A DNA stretch of 64,000 nt from Bacteroides ovatus (GCF_001314995.1 NZ_CP012938.1:5766001-5830000), one strand, 5' to 3'. Numbered from the stretch's first letter, positions 46,413-55,404 are shown. Numbers and translations are program-made. The notes: generated by a model from the sequence alone, not told the origin.

Positions 46413-48728
46413 ATGAAAAATAATGTATTTTTAGTTTGTATGTTACTCTTTTCTATATCTGTTTTTGGACAGGAACTGAAAATTCAGGGGCATCTGATAG
46501 ATGAAGAGAAACAAGACTTAGTGGCTGCAACTATACGCTGCTATCTGAATGACACGCTTTTTGTGGTAGGGGGAACTACGAATAGTAAAGGAGAATTTGA
46601 ACTCAAACTTCCACATACGGAACAAAAGTACAAGCTATTAATCAGTTATTTAGGTTATAAAGAAACTACTTTAGTATTGAATCCGACCAAAGAGACCCTG
46701 ATTCGTTTAGGAGAAATAACGATGGATAAGAAAGTGGTACAGATGCAGGAAGTAACTGTGCTAGCTCCCAATCGGATAAATACCGAAGACAAAATAATGG
46801 CATTCCCTACTCGCGAGCAGTTACGACACTCTTATGACGGATACAGTGCTTTGCGTGCGTTAATGATTCCGGGGCTGGAAGCTGACCCTCGAAGTGCAAC
46901 TATCACTTATCATAGAGAAAACGTATTATTGTGTATTGACGGACGTGAGGCAACACGGGAAGAAGTGCAGAATCTAAACCCAAAAGATATTAAACGTGTA
47001 GATTTTTATTCTCAAGGTCGTTCCGATTACCCGGAAGCTTCTACTATATTAGATTATATACTTAAAGAACGGGATTACTTAGGAACAATCGCTTTAAACG
47101 CAAGGCATCAATTGAACAAACCAACAGGCACTGGACGAGGAACTGCCCAGTATTTTGAAGGAAAATCTGAATGGGCTGTATCAGTATCGGACAATTATAC
47201 TCATTTTAGAAATCATGACGAAGGATATACCGAAACAATTTATCATTTTCCTGACGAAACCATCATCCGGACAGACGATGAATTGCCCTCATTAAACAAT
47301 AATAATAACCTGAAAGCTTATCTAAATTATATATATAAAGATAAGTTGCAAACATTTTACTCTTCTTTACGGATGAATAGGAGTATGTCTGAAAATGACA
47401 ACTGGAATCGGCAACGGTATAATAATACATCCGCTGTTCTCGTGAAACAAGAATACAAACATACTGTTAGGTTGAATCCGGCTTTACAATTACGCTATAA
47501 TCGTACTCTTCCCAAAAGGCAGATACTTCGATTGGAGTTGTATGGAAGTTATGGAAACAACGATTACAATCGATGGTATGAGCAGCGTACGGATGAAGTC
47601 ATAACGTCTTCTTATGCCAATGCTACTGCCGAAGGTAGTTGGTATGGAAGACTTAATTGTAACTATAGTAAAAGTTTCAAAAATAAATCATCTGTCAGTT
47701 TGACTCTAAATCAGAATTTTACGCATACTAACAACTTAAATACAAAAGAGGGGCAAAATTCAGAGATCTTTTTAAATAAAGGTAATACCAGTTTTTATGC
47801 TACATATAATTATCGCATTAAGAAGAAATTTAATCTACAAGCTAGCATTGCCGAACATTTATCATATACTACGACGAATGGAAATCATGTGTTCAGTTCT
47901 TTCTTCATACCTTCATTGAAACTCTCCTATCTTCATAAGGGACATTCGTTGAAGTTGACCGGAACTGTCCGTAGTACAGAAATAAGTCTTTCAAATCGTA
48001 CCGGTTACGAATATAAAAAAAATGAATACGAGATGTTTGTAGGAAATCCTAAATTAAAAGACTATTTGCAATATAATGCAGGATTAAATTATGATTGGAC
48101 TATGAATTCCAGGTGGACATTGCTTTCTTATGCTAGTTTGCACATAAGTAATCCGCAGAACTATGAACTATATCGTTATGATGACGAACGGAAAATGTTT
48201 GTATATCAAAATTTGAATGGAAGCAAAAGTTTGAGTCAGCACTATGAATTGGCTTTGCAATATGATATTATTCCCCAGATATTTAGTTTAAGGCCAGTGC
48301 TGATTTATGATCGCATGGATGTGTCCTTGTGGAAAGATTTTTCTTTTGATCGTTTTTTCTTTTGCTGTTCTCTTTTTTATATGCATAATGGTTGGAGCTT
48401 TGATGTAAACTATATGGCACCATCAAAGTATATGAAAATCACTTCCGGTCTTATGACTCATTTTCCTGGAATGCTGGGATTCGGAGCTGGTTACAGTATC
48501 AGCAACTGGAATATTGATTTATATATGCAAACGCCGTACAAGGCAGTTTCTAAGGGGCACCTTCAGCAAATTGGTTATGAAAGAAGATATGAAAACCGAA
48601 TACCTCGTGTTAGCGATCATGTAATTAGCTTATCAGTAAATTATCGTTTCACTTTTGGAAAGAAAAAACATAAATTCGATAACTCGGTTATACAAGATAC
48701 GAATCAGTCAACCATATCAAGCGATTAA
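46413..48728 (+). CDS. TonB-dependent-receptor-like outer-membrane barrel protein
   Basis: 771 residues with a signal peptide (ends at VFGQ). It has a carboxypeptidase-regulatory-like domain (KIQGHLIDEEKQDLVAATI), a plug-like part (QMQEVTVLAPNRINTEDKI, NVLLCIDGREA, IKRVDFYSQGRSDYPEAS), and a long beta-barrel (alternating aromatic strands) finishing with HVISLSVNYRFTFGKKK. It is shorter than SusC proteins and has no SusD neighbour, like the outer-membrane beta-barrel family used in Bacteroidetes for peptide or small-molecule transport. In this operon it probably moves the modified peptide or its metal complex across the outer membrane; direction is unknown. Confidence 0.88.
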   Translation: MKNNVFLVCMLLFSISVFGQELKIQGHLIDEEKQDLVAATIRCYLNDTLFVVGGTTNSKGEFELKLPHTEQKYKLLISYLGYKETTLVLNPTKETLIRLGEITMDKKVVQMQEVTVLAPNRINTEDKIMAFPTREQLRHSYDGYSALRALMIPGLEADPRSATITYHRENVLLCIDGREATREEVQNLNPKDIKRVDFYSQGRSDYPEASTILDYILKERDYLGTIALNARHQLNKPTGTGRGTAQYFEGKSEWAVSVSDNYTHFRNHDEGYTETIYHFPDETIIRTDDELPSLNNNNNLKAYLNYIYKDKLQTFYSSLRMNRSMSENDNWNRQRYNNTSAVLVKQEYKHTVRLNPALQLRYNRTLPKRQILRLELYGSYGNNDYNRWYEQRTDEVITSSYANATAEGSWYGRLNCNYSKSFKNKSSVSLTLNQNFTHTNNLNTKEGQNSEIFLNKGNTSFYATYNYRIKKKFNLQASIAEHLSYTTTNGNHVFSSFFIPSLKLSYLHKGHSLKLTGTVRSTEISLSNRTGYEYKKNEYEMFVGNPKLKDYLQYNAGLNYDWTMNSRWTLLSYASLHISNPQNYELYRYDDERKMFVYQNLNGSKSLSQHYELALQYDIIPQIFSLRPVLIYDRMDVSLWKDFSFDRFFFCCSLFYMHNGWSFDVNYMAPSKYMKITSGLMTHFPGMLGFGAGYSISNWNIDLYMQTPYKAVSKGHLQQIGYERRYENRIPRVSDHVISLSVNYRFTFGKKKHKFDNSVIQDTNQSTISSD

Positions 48729-48738
48729 AACGAAGCAA

Positions 48739-49932
48739 ATGAATTTACAAGAGATAGAAATCCGGCCATTTTCAACTTCTTCCCTTCATGAAACTTTTCT
48801 TATGGAGGTTTCGGGACGTTTCTTTGAAATAGGTAAAGATGTGGCTGAACTTCTGACCTACTTTAAATGTAACGGTTGTGAAGAAGCAAGTATTGAAGAA
48901 TATTCTAAACAAAATGGAAAGTTTTCGAAAGAGGAGATTTTGACGTTTTTAAATGATTTTGCTAAGAAGTTGGAAAAAGAGAGCGAACTTCCTAACAAAA
49001 GAAAGTCTTTTCTGTATAATAGAGAACTCATATCAGCGAATGTCATCAACAAATGTTCCTCGTTGTTAGCTCCTTTATTTAATAAATGGTTCATATTGTT
49101 CGTCATATTATTTTTTATAGCTTTGGATGTTCTCTACTTTATAGAATACAGTACAATAGGTAAAGAACACCTAAATTTGAATATTTATATTTTAAGCGGA
49201 TTACTATTCTTTTTTATTCTTTCTTCTCTTTTTCACGAGTTAGGACATGCTTCAGCTTGTCGCTATTTTGATATTTCTCATGGAGGGATCGGGCTTGGAT
49301 TGTACATTAATATACCAGTCTTTTATACAGATGTATCAAGCGTCTGGAAACTTCCAAGAAAAAAAAGATGTATTGTTAATGTTGGAGGAGTCTATTTCCA
49401 GATATTACTTTTAATTCCATTTTTGGTAATTTATTTATATTCTCAAAGTAGTTTATTGAGCTATATCATATTGATTATGAATTTCAATTTCCTACTCACA
49501 CTAAATCCATTCTTTAAATTCGATGGATATTGGATTATGACAGATGTTTTAGGTGTTGCCAATTTACGTCAAAAAGGAAAAGAATGGATGCTGTATATGA
49601 TAAACAAATTTAGGCATAAAAATACTAATAAAGTTCCTTACTTAATGTCACTCTCCAAAGGAACTAAAATAGCATTGGTTATCTATACAATAGTGGTAAA
49701 CTTCTTTTTCGGATTTTATTTCTTGTATATACTACCACTTTTTTTTATTAGATTCTATCATACTTTTCCTGAAAGAATTGAACTATTATTAATGAATCTG
49801 TCACATCATCAAATGCCTAATTGGGGGAATCTGCAACAATGTATTTTACAAATAGTGTTTTTGTATTTCTTTCTTTATATGCTGTATAGAATGTTGAGTC
49901 CGTTATTAAGAAAAATAATATGGAAAAAATAA
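48739..49932 (+). CDS. M50-type membrane metalloprotease with RRE-like N-terminus
   Basis: 397 residues from ATG 48739, 10 nt after the barrel gene's stop; an earlier in-frame ATG (48655) lies inside that gene. The first ~90 residues (VSGRFFEIGKDVAELLTYF ... FSKEEILTFLNDFAKKLE) resemble the PqqD/RRE fold that binds RiPP leaders (by eye). Several membrane helices follow. The zinc motif HELGH is at 166-170 and the second motif NPFFKFDG at 256-263, as in site-2 proteases and the M50-like proteins of RiPP clusters. It may cut the leader or export the peptide. Its last 13 nt overlap the next gene's start, so the two are translationally coupled. Confidence 0.87.
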   Translation: MNLQEIEIRPFSTSSLHETFLMEVSGRFFEIGKDVAELLTYFKCNGCEEASIEEYSKQNGKFSKEEILTFLNDFAKKLEKESELPNKRKSFLYNRELISANVINKCSSLLAPLFNKWFILFVILFFIALDVLYFIEYSTIGKEHLNLNIYILSGLLFFFILSSLFHELGHASACRYFDISHGGIGLGLYINIPVFYTDVSSVWKLPRKKRCIVNVGGVYFQILLLIPFLVIYLYSQSSLLSYIILIMNFNFLLTLNPFFKFDGYWIMTDVLGVANLRQKGKEWMLYMINKFRHKNTNKVPYLMSLSKGTKIALVIYTIVVNFFFGFYFLYILPLFFIRFYHTFPERIELLLMNLSHHQMPNWGNLQQCILQIVFLYFFLYMLYRMLSPLLRKIIWKK

Positions 49933-51929
49933 TAAATAAAATAGCTTGTTGTTTATTGGTTTTCATGTTTCTTATGCGTTTTTTCTACGTACAAGATCCA
50001 TACTTTATCTGTACTTTTCTTTTGGTTATTTGCCTTACTGTCTGTCTAACCAGGCAAATGATAAAACTGACTATCATTGATTTATGTTTGCTCCTTTTAT
50101 GGGCATATATAGGGATGGGACCTACTGTTAATTTCGCAGGGAGTGCGTATTCTTTTATTACACTCACATCAAATATCCTGTATTACTTTCTTTTGAGGTA
50201 TATTATCACATACGATAAGAAAGGAGAACAGTCATTGCTATCATCATTTACCGTTTGTATTGCTGTCTTATCCGCATTAGCCTTTTATTCTTTTTATCTT
50301 TTCTGTGTGTCAGTGCATGAAATGGGTTTTAGTTCTCTTTATGATTTCAGATTTTTATATAAACCATTGGGAGTACCCAATAATGAATGGAGTAGCCTTC
50401 AATGGTTGTTTGGCGGGATTATAACGGCTGTCTATATTTATAGTGAGAATAAAATAATAAAAGGTATAGCTTTACTATCAGGTGCAATAATCTTATGTTT
50501 GGCTTTAGTTTCATTCTCACGAGGTATTTATCTTGCCGGTATTGTTTTCATCATATTGTTAATTGTGCTGGAACATAGGAAATTATTCGAAAGGAAAAAG
50601 ATAATTATTGGTGGAGGCTATTGTTTGTTAGTAATAGTTGTTGCTTGCCTTTATTCAACAGAAATAAAAAAAACACTTCATGGAAATGAGACTGTATCCC
50701 AACAGCGTAGTACGAAAAGCCGAATAAATACCTTCCAATTAACAACGGATGTCTTGAAAGAATATCCTTTTGGAGTGGGACTCAATAATTACACATTGGC
50801 AAAGGACTATTATTTGCATGGAGAAAAAAGGGTTGACTCTTATACTTCATACGCTGCGAATTCATTTTTAAAGATAGGTATTGAAGGCGGATATGCCGGT
50901 CTGATATTTTATATATTATTTCTTTTATCCATAGTTTACTACTTAGTGAAGGCGAAGAAGCGTAATTTGTGGCTATTATTTCTTTTTCTGTTCGCCTTTT
51001 TTCTTCGGGAACAAACATTTTCTACATTCTTTGATTCCAGTAGTGTCCGATTATCAGCTTTGATATTAATCGCTTTCCTGCAAAAAGAAGAAATAGTAAT
51101 TGTGCAACGATCGAATATAAAGATTTTAGCTGCTATACCCTGTTTGGCATGGATATGTGTATTTTATATTTTTAGATTTAATTGTAACGTTAATCATGAT
51201 GTTGCAAGATTAGTTAATCAGTCTATGGCTTATCGAAAGGTTAATATACCAAAGGCGTTGACATGTATAAAGCAAGCCCAATTAAAAAATCCCTTAGATG
51301 TTCATCTGGCTTATTATGAATATTGCTGGTCAGAAAAAGAAAATGCAGTTCACAACGAAGATAAACTTAGAAAAATGACGGAACTCTATCCTGACAAATT
51401 ATTGTTCCGGTGGACACTATATGAGCAATATAAACAACAGCATCAGTTAGAGAACGCTGCAACTGAATTAAGATCTTGTATCTTACAAAATCCTCGAATT
51501 CTTGGGACTTCTTTTTGGAAAGAACTTAATGAACAAGAGCCTGGATTCGCAGAGCTGGTAGTAGGCGGATTATTAAAAGAAAAACAGGAAAAGCCTTTAA
51601 ATGTAATAGAATTAGCTAAGTGGGGAAGTATTGCTTTACAATTAGGAAAAAACGATTTAGCACTGTCCTATTTGAATGAAGTTAGCAAACAATTACCCAA
51701 CCTATCCCGGGTATGGTTTAATTTAGCTTCCATATTGGAGAAAGAGGGAAAATTAGAACAAGCTAGTCTGTACCGACAAAGAGGGAGTATAATGGAATTA
51801 GGTGTTTTTTCTAAAGACAGAAGTTATATGCCTCCCGTAGAGCAAGATATAAATAAAATAATCAATGAGCAATACTCTTTTTTATTTAATCTGTGGTATA
51901 ATGAAAATTTGAAGAATGAAATAGAATAA
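49920..51929 (+). CDS. O-antigen ligase-like (Wzy_C) membrane protein with TPRs
   Basis: 669 residues. The first ~420 form about ten or eleven membrane helices with the family signs VSFSRGIYLAG and KEYPFGVGLNNY in the periplasmic loop, as in O-antigen ligases and protein O-oligosaccharyltransferases. The last ~230 are soluble tetratricopeptide-like repeats (AYRKVNIPKALTCIKQAQ, LENAATELRSCILQNP, LALSYLNEVSKQLPNLSRVW). It overlaps the protease gene by 13 nt. Members of the family transfer lipid-linked glycan to lipid A or to protein. Its place in a peptide cassette suggests a glycan is attached to the peptide or to a carrier protein; this is inference. Confidence 0.85.
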   Translation: MEKIINKIACCLLVFMFLMRFFYVQDPYFICTFLLVICLTVCLTRQMIKLTIIDLCLLLLWAYIGMGPTVNFAGSAYSFITLTSNILYYFLLRYIITYDKKGEQSLLSSFTVCIAVLSALAFYSFYLFCVSVHEMGFSSLYDFRFLYKPLGVPNNEWSSLQWLFGGIITAVYIYSENKIIKGIALLSGAIILCLALVSFSRGIYLAGIVFIILLIVLEHRKLFERKKIIIGGGYCLLVIVVACLYSTEIKKTLHGNETVSQQRSTKSRINTFQLTTDVLKEYPFGVGLNNYTLAKDYYLHGEKRVDSYTSYAANSFLKIGIEGGYAGLIFYILFLLSIVYYLVKAKKRNLWLLFLFLFAFFLREQTFSTFFDSSSVRLSALILIAFLQKEEIVIVQRSNIKILAAIPCLAWICVFYIFRFNCNVNHDVARLVNQSMAYRKVNIPKALTCIKQAQLKNPLDVHLAYYEYCWSEKENAVHNEDKLRKMTELYPDKLLFRWTLYEQYKQQHQLENAATELRSCILQNPRILGTSFWKELNEQEPGFAELVVGGLLKEKQEKPLNVIELAKWGSIALQLGKNDLALSYLNEVSKQLPNLSRVWFNLASILEKEGKLEQASLYRQRGSIMELGVFSKDRSYMPPVEQDINKIINEQYSFLFNLWYNENLKNEIE

Positions 51930-51933
51930 AGAT

Positions 51934-53862
51934 ATGAAAGCGTTGATGAAAATAAGTTTTTTGCTTCTCGGTGTTACTGTTATTTGCTGGGGAGTATATT
52001 TCTACTCTGGAAATAGGATTATCACACGGAAAGTTTTAGCACATTATCAAAATGATTCATTGAAATTAGCGGCAGCAACATTCTTGTTGGATAATATAGG
52101 TGACAAATTTGCTTATTGTAAAGAGGATATTGAACGTTATGACACGATTTTTGCACTTTATGATGAATTAAATAAAAAAGGAGAAACCTCATCAGAACCA
52201 GAACTGGCAAAAAAATGTTGGCATACCTTAATTCAGACTTATGGGAAAATGAAACCTTCACTATTTGAACGTGAATATGATAGGAAAACTTTATCTGCAT
52301 CTTTTTTAATAGATAATATTGATGTGGCTTTTGAAGCATGGCAAACAGCCCCTAATTTTATCACGCGTGATTTTAATCTATTCTGCAGATACGTATTGCC
52401 TTATCGGGTTGGCAATGAGCCAATAGAGCCGGAGCGAAGAAAACAATTCGAGGAATTGCGTTCTCTAAGAGATTCTATGTTTGACGAAAGTCGGATTATA
52501 AAAGATCTATATCACGAATTTGTCAAAGTACGTAAATACCAAAATAGTAAGCAAATGTGGAATTATGCGATATCTTTAACTAAATCTCAATTAGAAAAAA
52601 CTCGTAGAGGATCATGTCGTCATTTTTGTGAGTATTATGTGGCAGCTTTACGTGCTTGTGGCATTCCTGCAACAATAGATTATGTTAATTGTTGGGGGAA
52701 CAGAGCTGGTGGACATGAATGGGTGGCAGTTCTAAAGGATAGTGGAGCATTTCTTGCTTTTGACGCATTAGATCGAAAGAAAATGAAATTGGCTTATAAA
52801 CCAGCAAAAATTTATCGGCAAACTTTTGAAACACAGGTTATTGATGGGAATGCGAGAAAATATGTTCCTGACTATATGCTAAATCCAAATCGCATGGATG
52901 TCTCACATCTTTATTTTAATACCTATGATGTGGAGATAAAGGGCAGTGATATGAAACAATATAAGAACTATCCTTATGGAGTTATTTGTGTGTTTGATAA
53001 TAAGAAATGGGTACCTGTTGATTTTGGTAAGGTGACTGATGGGGTATTTCATTTTCAAAATATGATAGGCGATGTATGTTATATGGCTGGTTTTTATGTT
53101 AATGGAACTTTTATTTCGGCTACAGAGCCGTTTGTTCTAACCAAAAGTGGTGAAGTAAAATTGATTCAATGTTACACAAAAAATCATGTAGATATGCGGT
53201 TGGTTCGTAAATACCCGAAATTCACACGCATTTCTTCTTTTAGGAAAGGACTATTGGGCTCTAAAATAGAAGTATCAGATGATAGAGAATTCTCTTCAGG
53301 CAGGACCTTGATAACAATTGATGAATTAGGGAATGAAGATATTTTTGATTCAACCGTAACAGTGAATAGACCATACAGGTATGTGCGATTCGTTTTTGAT
53401 GAACAGAAAGAAGGTAATTTGGCTGAAATAGAATTTTATGGGAAGAAGAGAGGGACAAATGTTGAAGTTCTATTGACAGGTGGATTTAGCGGAGAACCAA
53501 TAAAGCAAACTAAAACAAATTGGACGATGGCTTTGGATCGGAGTTTCGATACTTATTTTAAGAAGAATAAGGGAGAAAAAGGTAATATTTGTTTAGATTT
53601 AGGAAAGGATAATTCATATGAGATAACGCGCGTAAGATATGTTCCTCAAACAGATTCTAACTTTATAGTTCCGGGAAATCAATATCGTTTGGAATATTGG
53701 GACAATTCTTCTTGGAAATTTTTTGGAGAACAGATTGCTACCGATTTCAGTTTAAATTTTTCAAATGTACCTACTGGTCGATTATATATTTTACATAATC
53801 TAACCAATGGTGTAGAGGAGAGAATTTTTACTTATGAAGATGGTAAACAAGTGTGGTGGTAA
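51934..53862 (+). CDS. Membrane-anchored transglutaminase-domain protein
   Basis: 642 residues with one N-terminal membrane helix (ISFLLLGVTVICWGVYFYSG), so mostly periplasmic. The transglutaminase-like core has Cys228 in RGSCRHFCEYYVAALRACGIP, His261 in AGGHEWVAV and Asp277 in LAFDAL: the full catalytic triad in the usual order. The C-terminal ~250 residues have two discoidin-like segments (RYVRFVFDEQKEGNLAEIEFYG; RVRYVPQTDSN). Bacteroidetes relatives are cysteine peptidases or amide-forming enzymes; it may process or attach the peptide. It begins 4 nt after the previous stop and ends the cassette. Confidence 0.87.
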   Translation: MKALMKISFLLLGVTVICWGVYFYSGNRIITRKVLAHYQNDSLKLAAATFLLDNIGDKFAYCKEDIERYDTIFALYDELNKKGETSSEPELAKKCWHTLIQTYGKMKPSLFEREYDRKTLSASFLIDNIDVAFEAWQTAPNFITRDFNLFCRYVLPYRVGNEPIEPERRKQFEELRSLRDSMFDESRIIKDLYHEFVKVRKYQNSKQMWNYAISLTKSQLEKTRRGSCRHFCEYYVAALRACGIPATIDYVNCWGNRAGGHEWVAVLKDSGAFLAFDALDRKKMKLAYKPAKIYRQTFETQVIDGNARKYVPDYMLNPNRMDVSHLYFNTYDVEIKGSDMKQYKNYPYGVICVFDNKKWVPVDFGKVTDGVFHFQNMIGDVCYMAGFYVNGTFISATEPFVLTKSGEVKLIQCYTKNHVDMRLVRKYPKFTRISSFRKGLLGSKIEVSDDREFSSGRTLITIDELGNEDIFDSTVTVNRPYRYVRFVFDEQKEGNLAEIEFYGKKRGTNVEVLLTGGFSGEPIKQTKTNWTMALDRSFDTYFKKNKGEKGNICLDLGKDNSYEITRVRYVPQTDSNFIVPGNQYRLEYWDNSSWKFFGEQIATDFSLNFSNVPTGRLYILHNLTNGVEERIFTYEDGKQVWW

Positions 53863-53898
53863 GCTTTATCTGTTATTAAAAATGAATGTTATTTATGA

Positions 53899-53925
53899 AA
53901 CGATTATTGACTTTATTAAATCGTT
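53899..53925 (+). terminator. Weak hairpin after the cassette
   Basis: AACGATT pairs with AATCGTT (7 bp) around a T-rich loop; the following tract is poor in T. It lies between the transglutaminase stop and the second palindromic operator. Confidence 0.35.
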
Positions 53926-53951
53926 GCGTTTAAAATGATCTTTCTTTAAAA

Positions 53952-54039
53952 ACCGTATACAAAGTGTGTATATTTACCAATGTATACACATTTGTATACG
54001 GTTAATGTTTTTATATTAATCTATTAATGGTTTTCTTTG
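53952..54039 (+). promoter_or_regulatory. Second palindromic operator and -7 box, before the DUF4369-like gene
   Basis: ACCGTATACAAA (53952-53963) and TTTGTATACGGT (53991-54002) are a perfect inverted repeat; the inner part GTGTGTATA / TGTATACAC also pairs partly. After 29 nt comes TTTCTTTG (54032-54039). The ~130 nt up to the start codon match 44565-44696 base by base over long stretches, including the final CTAATATTATG. Confidence 0.8.
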
Positions 54040-54078
54040 TTACAACGTGAATGATAAACTTTTATTTGGACTAATATT

Positions 54079-54872
54079 ATGATAAAACATCTATTCTTTT
54101 TTATTTTCGTATCTATGCTACATCTATCTTATGGACAAAAAAGATACACAATCAGAGGTGAATTTCCTGATCATTCTTTGGATAATGAATATGTATTGCT
54201 ATATGATTTCTCATCTCTTCAAGGTGAATATGAACGTTCAAAGCAAGCATTCATTGACAGTATATTGGTGGTCGATAAAGTGTTTCATTATGAAGGAACG
54301 ATCAATCAAGAACCTTTTTTAGCATTAGTTCTTTGTAGTAAAAGCAGATATCTTAAATATAGCACAACTTTTATAGTAGAACCTGGCAATATTCAGATGC
54401 GCGTTGTTGACTGGGCAAGTGATGGTGATGTGTCAGGTACTTCTATAAACGACGATTACAACAAATATATTATTGAACGGGGGAAACAATTGGTAAGACG
54501 CGTTCTTTAAGAACTAAACGAGAAGATACAATAAAAAGTGATACTCTAAAAGATAATAAATGTATATCTTTAAGTGAGGTATACACATATGCCGAGGAAG
54601 GGAAATTTATTTTCTTAGAGAAATATGCTATGTATCCAAATGTTGTACGATATTGGTTATCTTTCTATTTGAATGGGCGAAGAGCGTCAAAGAGTCCTGT
54701 TTTCTCCAAATGCCTGCATATTCTCAATTTAATGCCCAAAGCGGATCGGGACATCCTTTTGGCTTGGCGGGACTATACTATTAAAAAGGAGGAGTATAGA
54801 GAAAAGACTAAATCTCTGTTGGATAGTATACATAATAATGCCCCTCGTTTCATTGAGGCTATTTCAAAATAG
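54079..54872 (+). pseudogene. DUF4369-like secreted protein, frameshifted at a G tract
   Basis: The first frame gives 143 codons with a signal peptide (LHLSYGQ) and an N-terminal DUF4369 domain (KRYTIRGEFPDHSLDNEYVLLYDF), then stops at 54508. The remaining coding sequence continues in another frame from the run GGGGG at 54479-54483 (frame 0 reads ETIGKTRSLRTKRED, then to SISK-like end at 54872). One more G in this run would give a single 264-residue protein. The usual C-terminal thioredoxin domain of such proteins is missing; the tail is helical (LLAWRDYTIKKEEYREKTKSL). So it is a frameshift mutant, a sequencing error, or a slipping (phase-variable) tract. It shares the operator of the radical SAM operon. 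Confidence 0.7.
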
Positions 54873-55058
54873 CTCTTCTTAATATGAAGTTTGGGTGTAG
54901 TTGCTCTTTTGAAATTTAGTTGGAAAGCTCGTAATGGTGCACAAAGGTATTAAATAGTGATTAACGGATTAGTAATTAATCGGTGCGGTTTTTAATTATT
55001 ACAGAATAGAATGGATTTTCTCATCGGATATTTATTTTCAATCTTTCTATGTTTTCTT
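54873..55058. other. Gene-free stretch before the structured repeat element
   Basis: No ORF, promoter or terminator that I can support. An AT-rich partly self-complementary stretch lies near 54970-55000. Confidence 0.4.
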
Positions 55059-55404
55059 TCACCTTTTCTCTGTCTCTTCGATGAATAAGGAGTTTGCGGG
55101 TGAAGGGTAACAACTTCACCACCTCTTCACCTGTGGCGATTAGTTTCAAAAATAGTTTCAAGGCTTGAAACTATTCGTTTCTCGGTGTGAAACACTTCGT
55201 TTCAAAGCATGAAACACTTTGTTTCTCGGCGTGAAACTTTTAGTTTCAAATAGGGTTGAAACTAATTACGAAATAGCTTTACTAATCTTGTTCAATGGTT
55301 AAATCAGGAAGCAGCTATTTGATTTGATTCACGATGAAGAGAAGGTGAAAGACCGACTATTCACCTGCAAACTCCTTATTTATCGAAGAAACAGAGAAAA
55401 GTGA
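55059..55404. repeat. Structured element with long inverted arms
   Basis: The left arm (55059-55105, with CTCTTCGATGAATAAGGAG) is inverted in the right arm (55359-55404, with CTCCTTATTTATCGAAG), at about 42 of 46 positions; similarity continues inward for another ~30 bp, including a mirrored hairpin (GGTGAAG ... CTTCACC on the left, GGTGA ... TCACC on the right). The interior contains the palindrome ladder. No ORF of any size is present. It may be a non-autonomous mobile or REP-like element; no target duplication was found. Confidence 0.65.
55155..55262. repeat. Five GTTTC-N-GAAAC palindromes at 22-bp period
   Basis: Units start at 55155, 55177, 55199, 55221 and 55243, each GTTTC, seven variable bases, GAAAC, then five bases. 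The fifth unit has ten bases in its centre. The seven-base centres alternate between AAGGCTT, TCGGTGT, AAAGCAT and TCGGCGT. A lone GTTTC lies at 55143. The exact spacing suggests selection or recent tandem growth. Confidence 0.85.

Noticed and set aside
48655..48738. Upstream start of the M50 protease
   Set aside because: It lies within the barrel protein gene and adds 28 residues without family similarity; ATG 48739 directly follows that gene's stop.
54630..54872. A separate 80-codon gene
   Set aside because: Its frame extends upstream without stop to the G tract at 54479-54483 and continues the DUF4369-like protein, so it is the tail of the broken gene.
44150..54900. The AT-rich block as a transposon or integrated element
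   Set aside because: No integrase, transposase, tRNA gene or matching end repeats were seen. Only the inverted-arm element at 55059-55404 lies near one edge, which is not enough.
55143..55262. Possible CRISPR array
   Set aside because: The conserved parts are 5-bp palindrome arms, the variable parts are 5-7 bp, and no cas genes are nearby. It does not have repeat and spacer lengths of a CRISPR.
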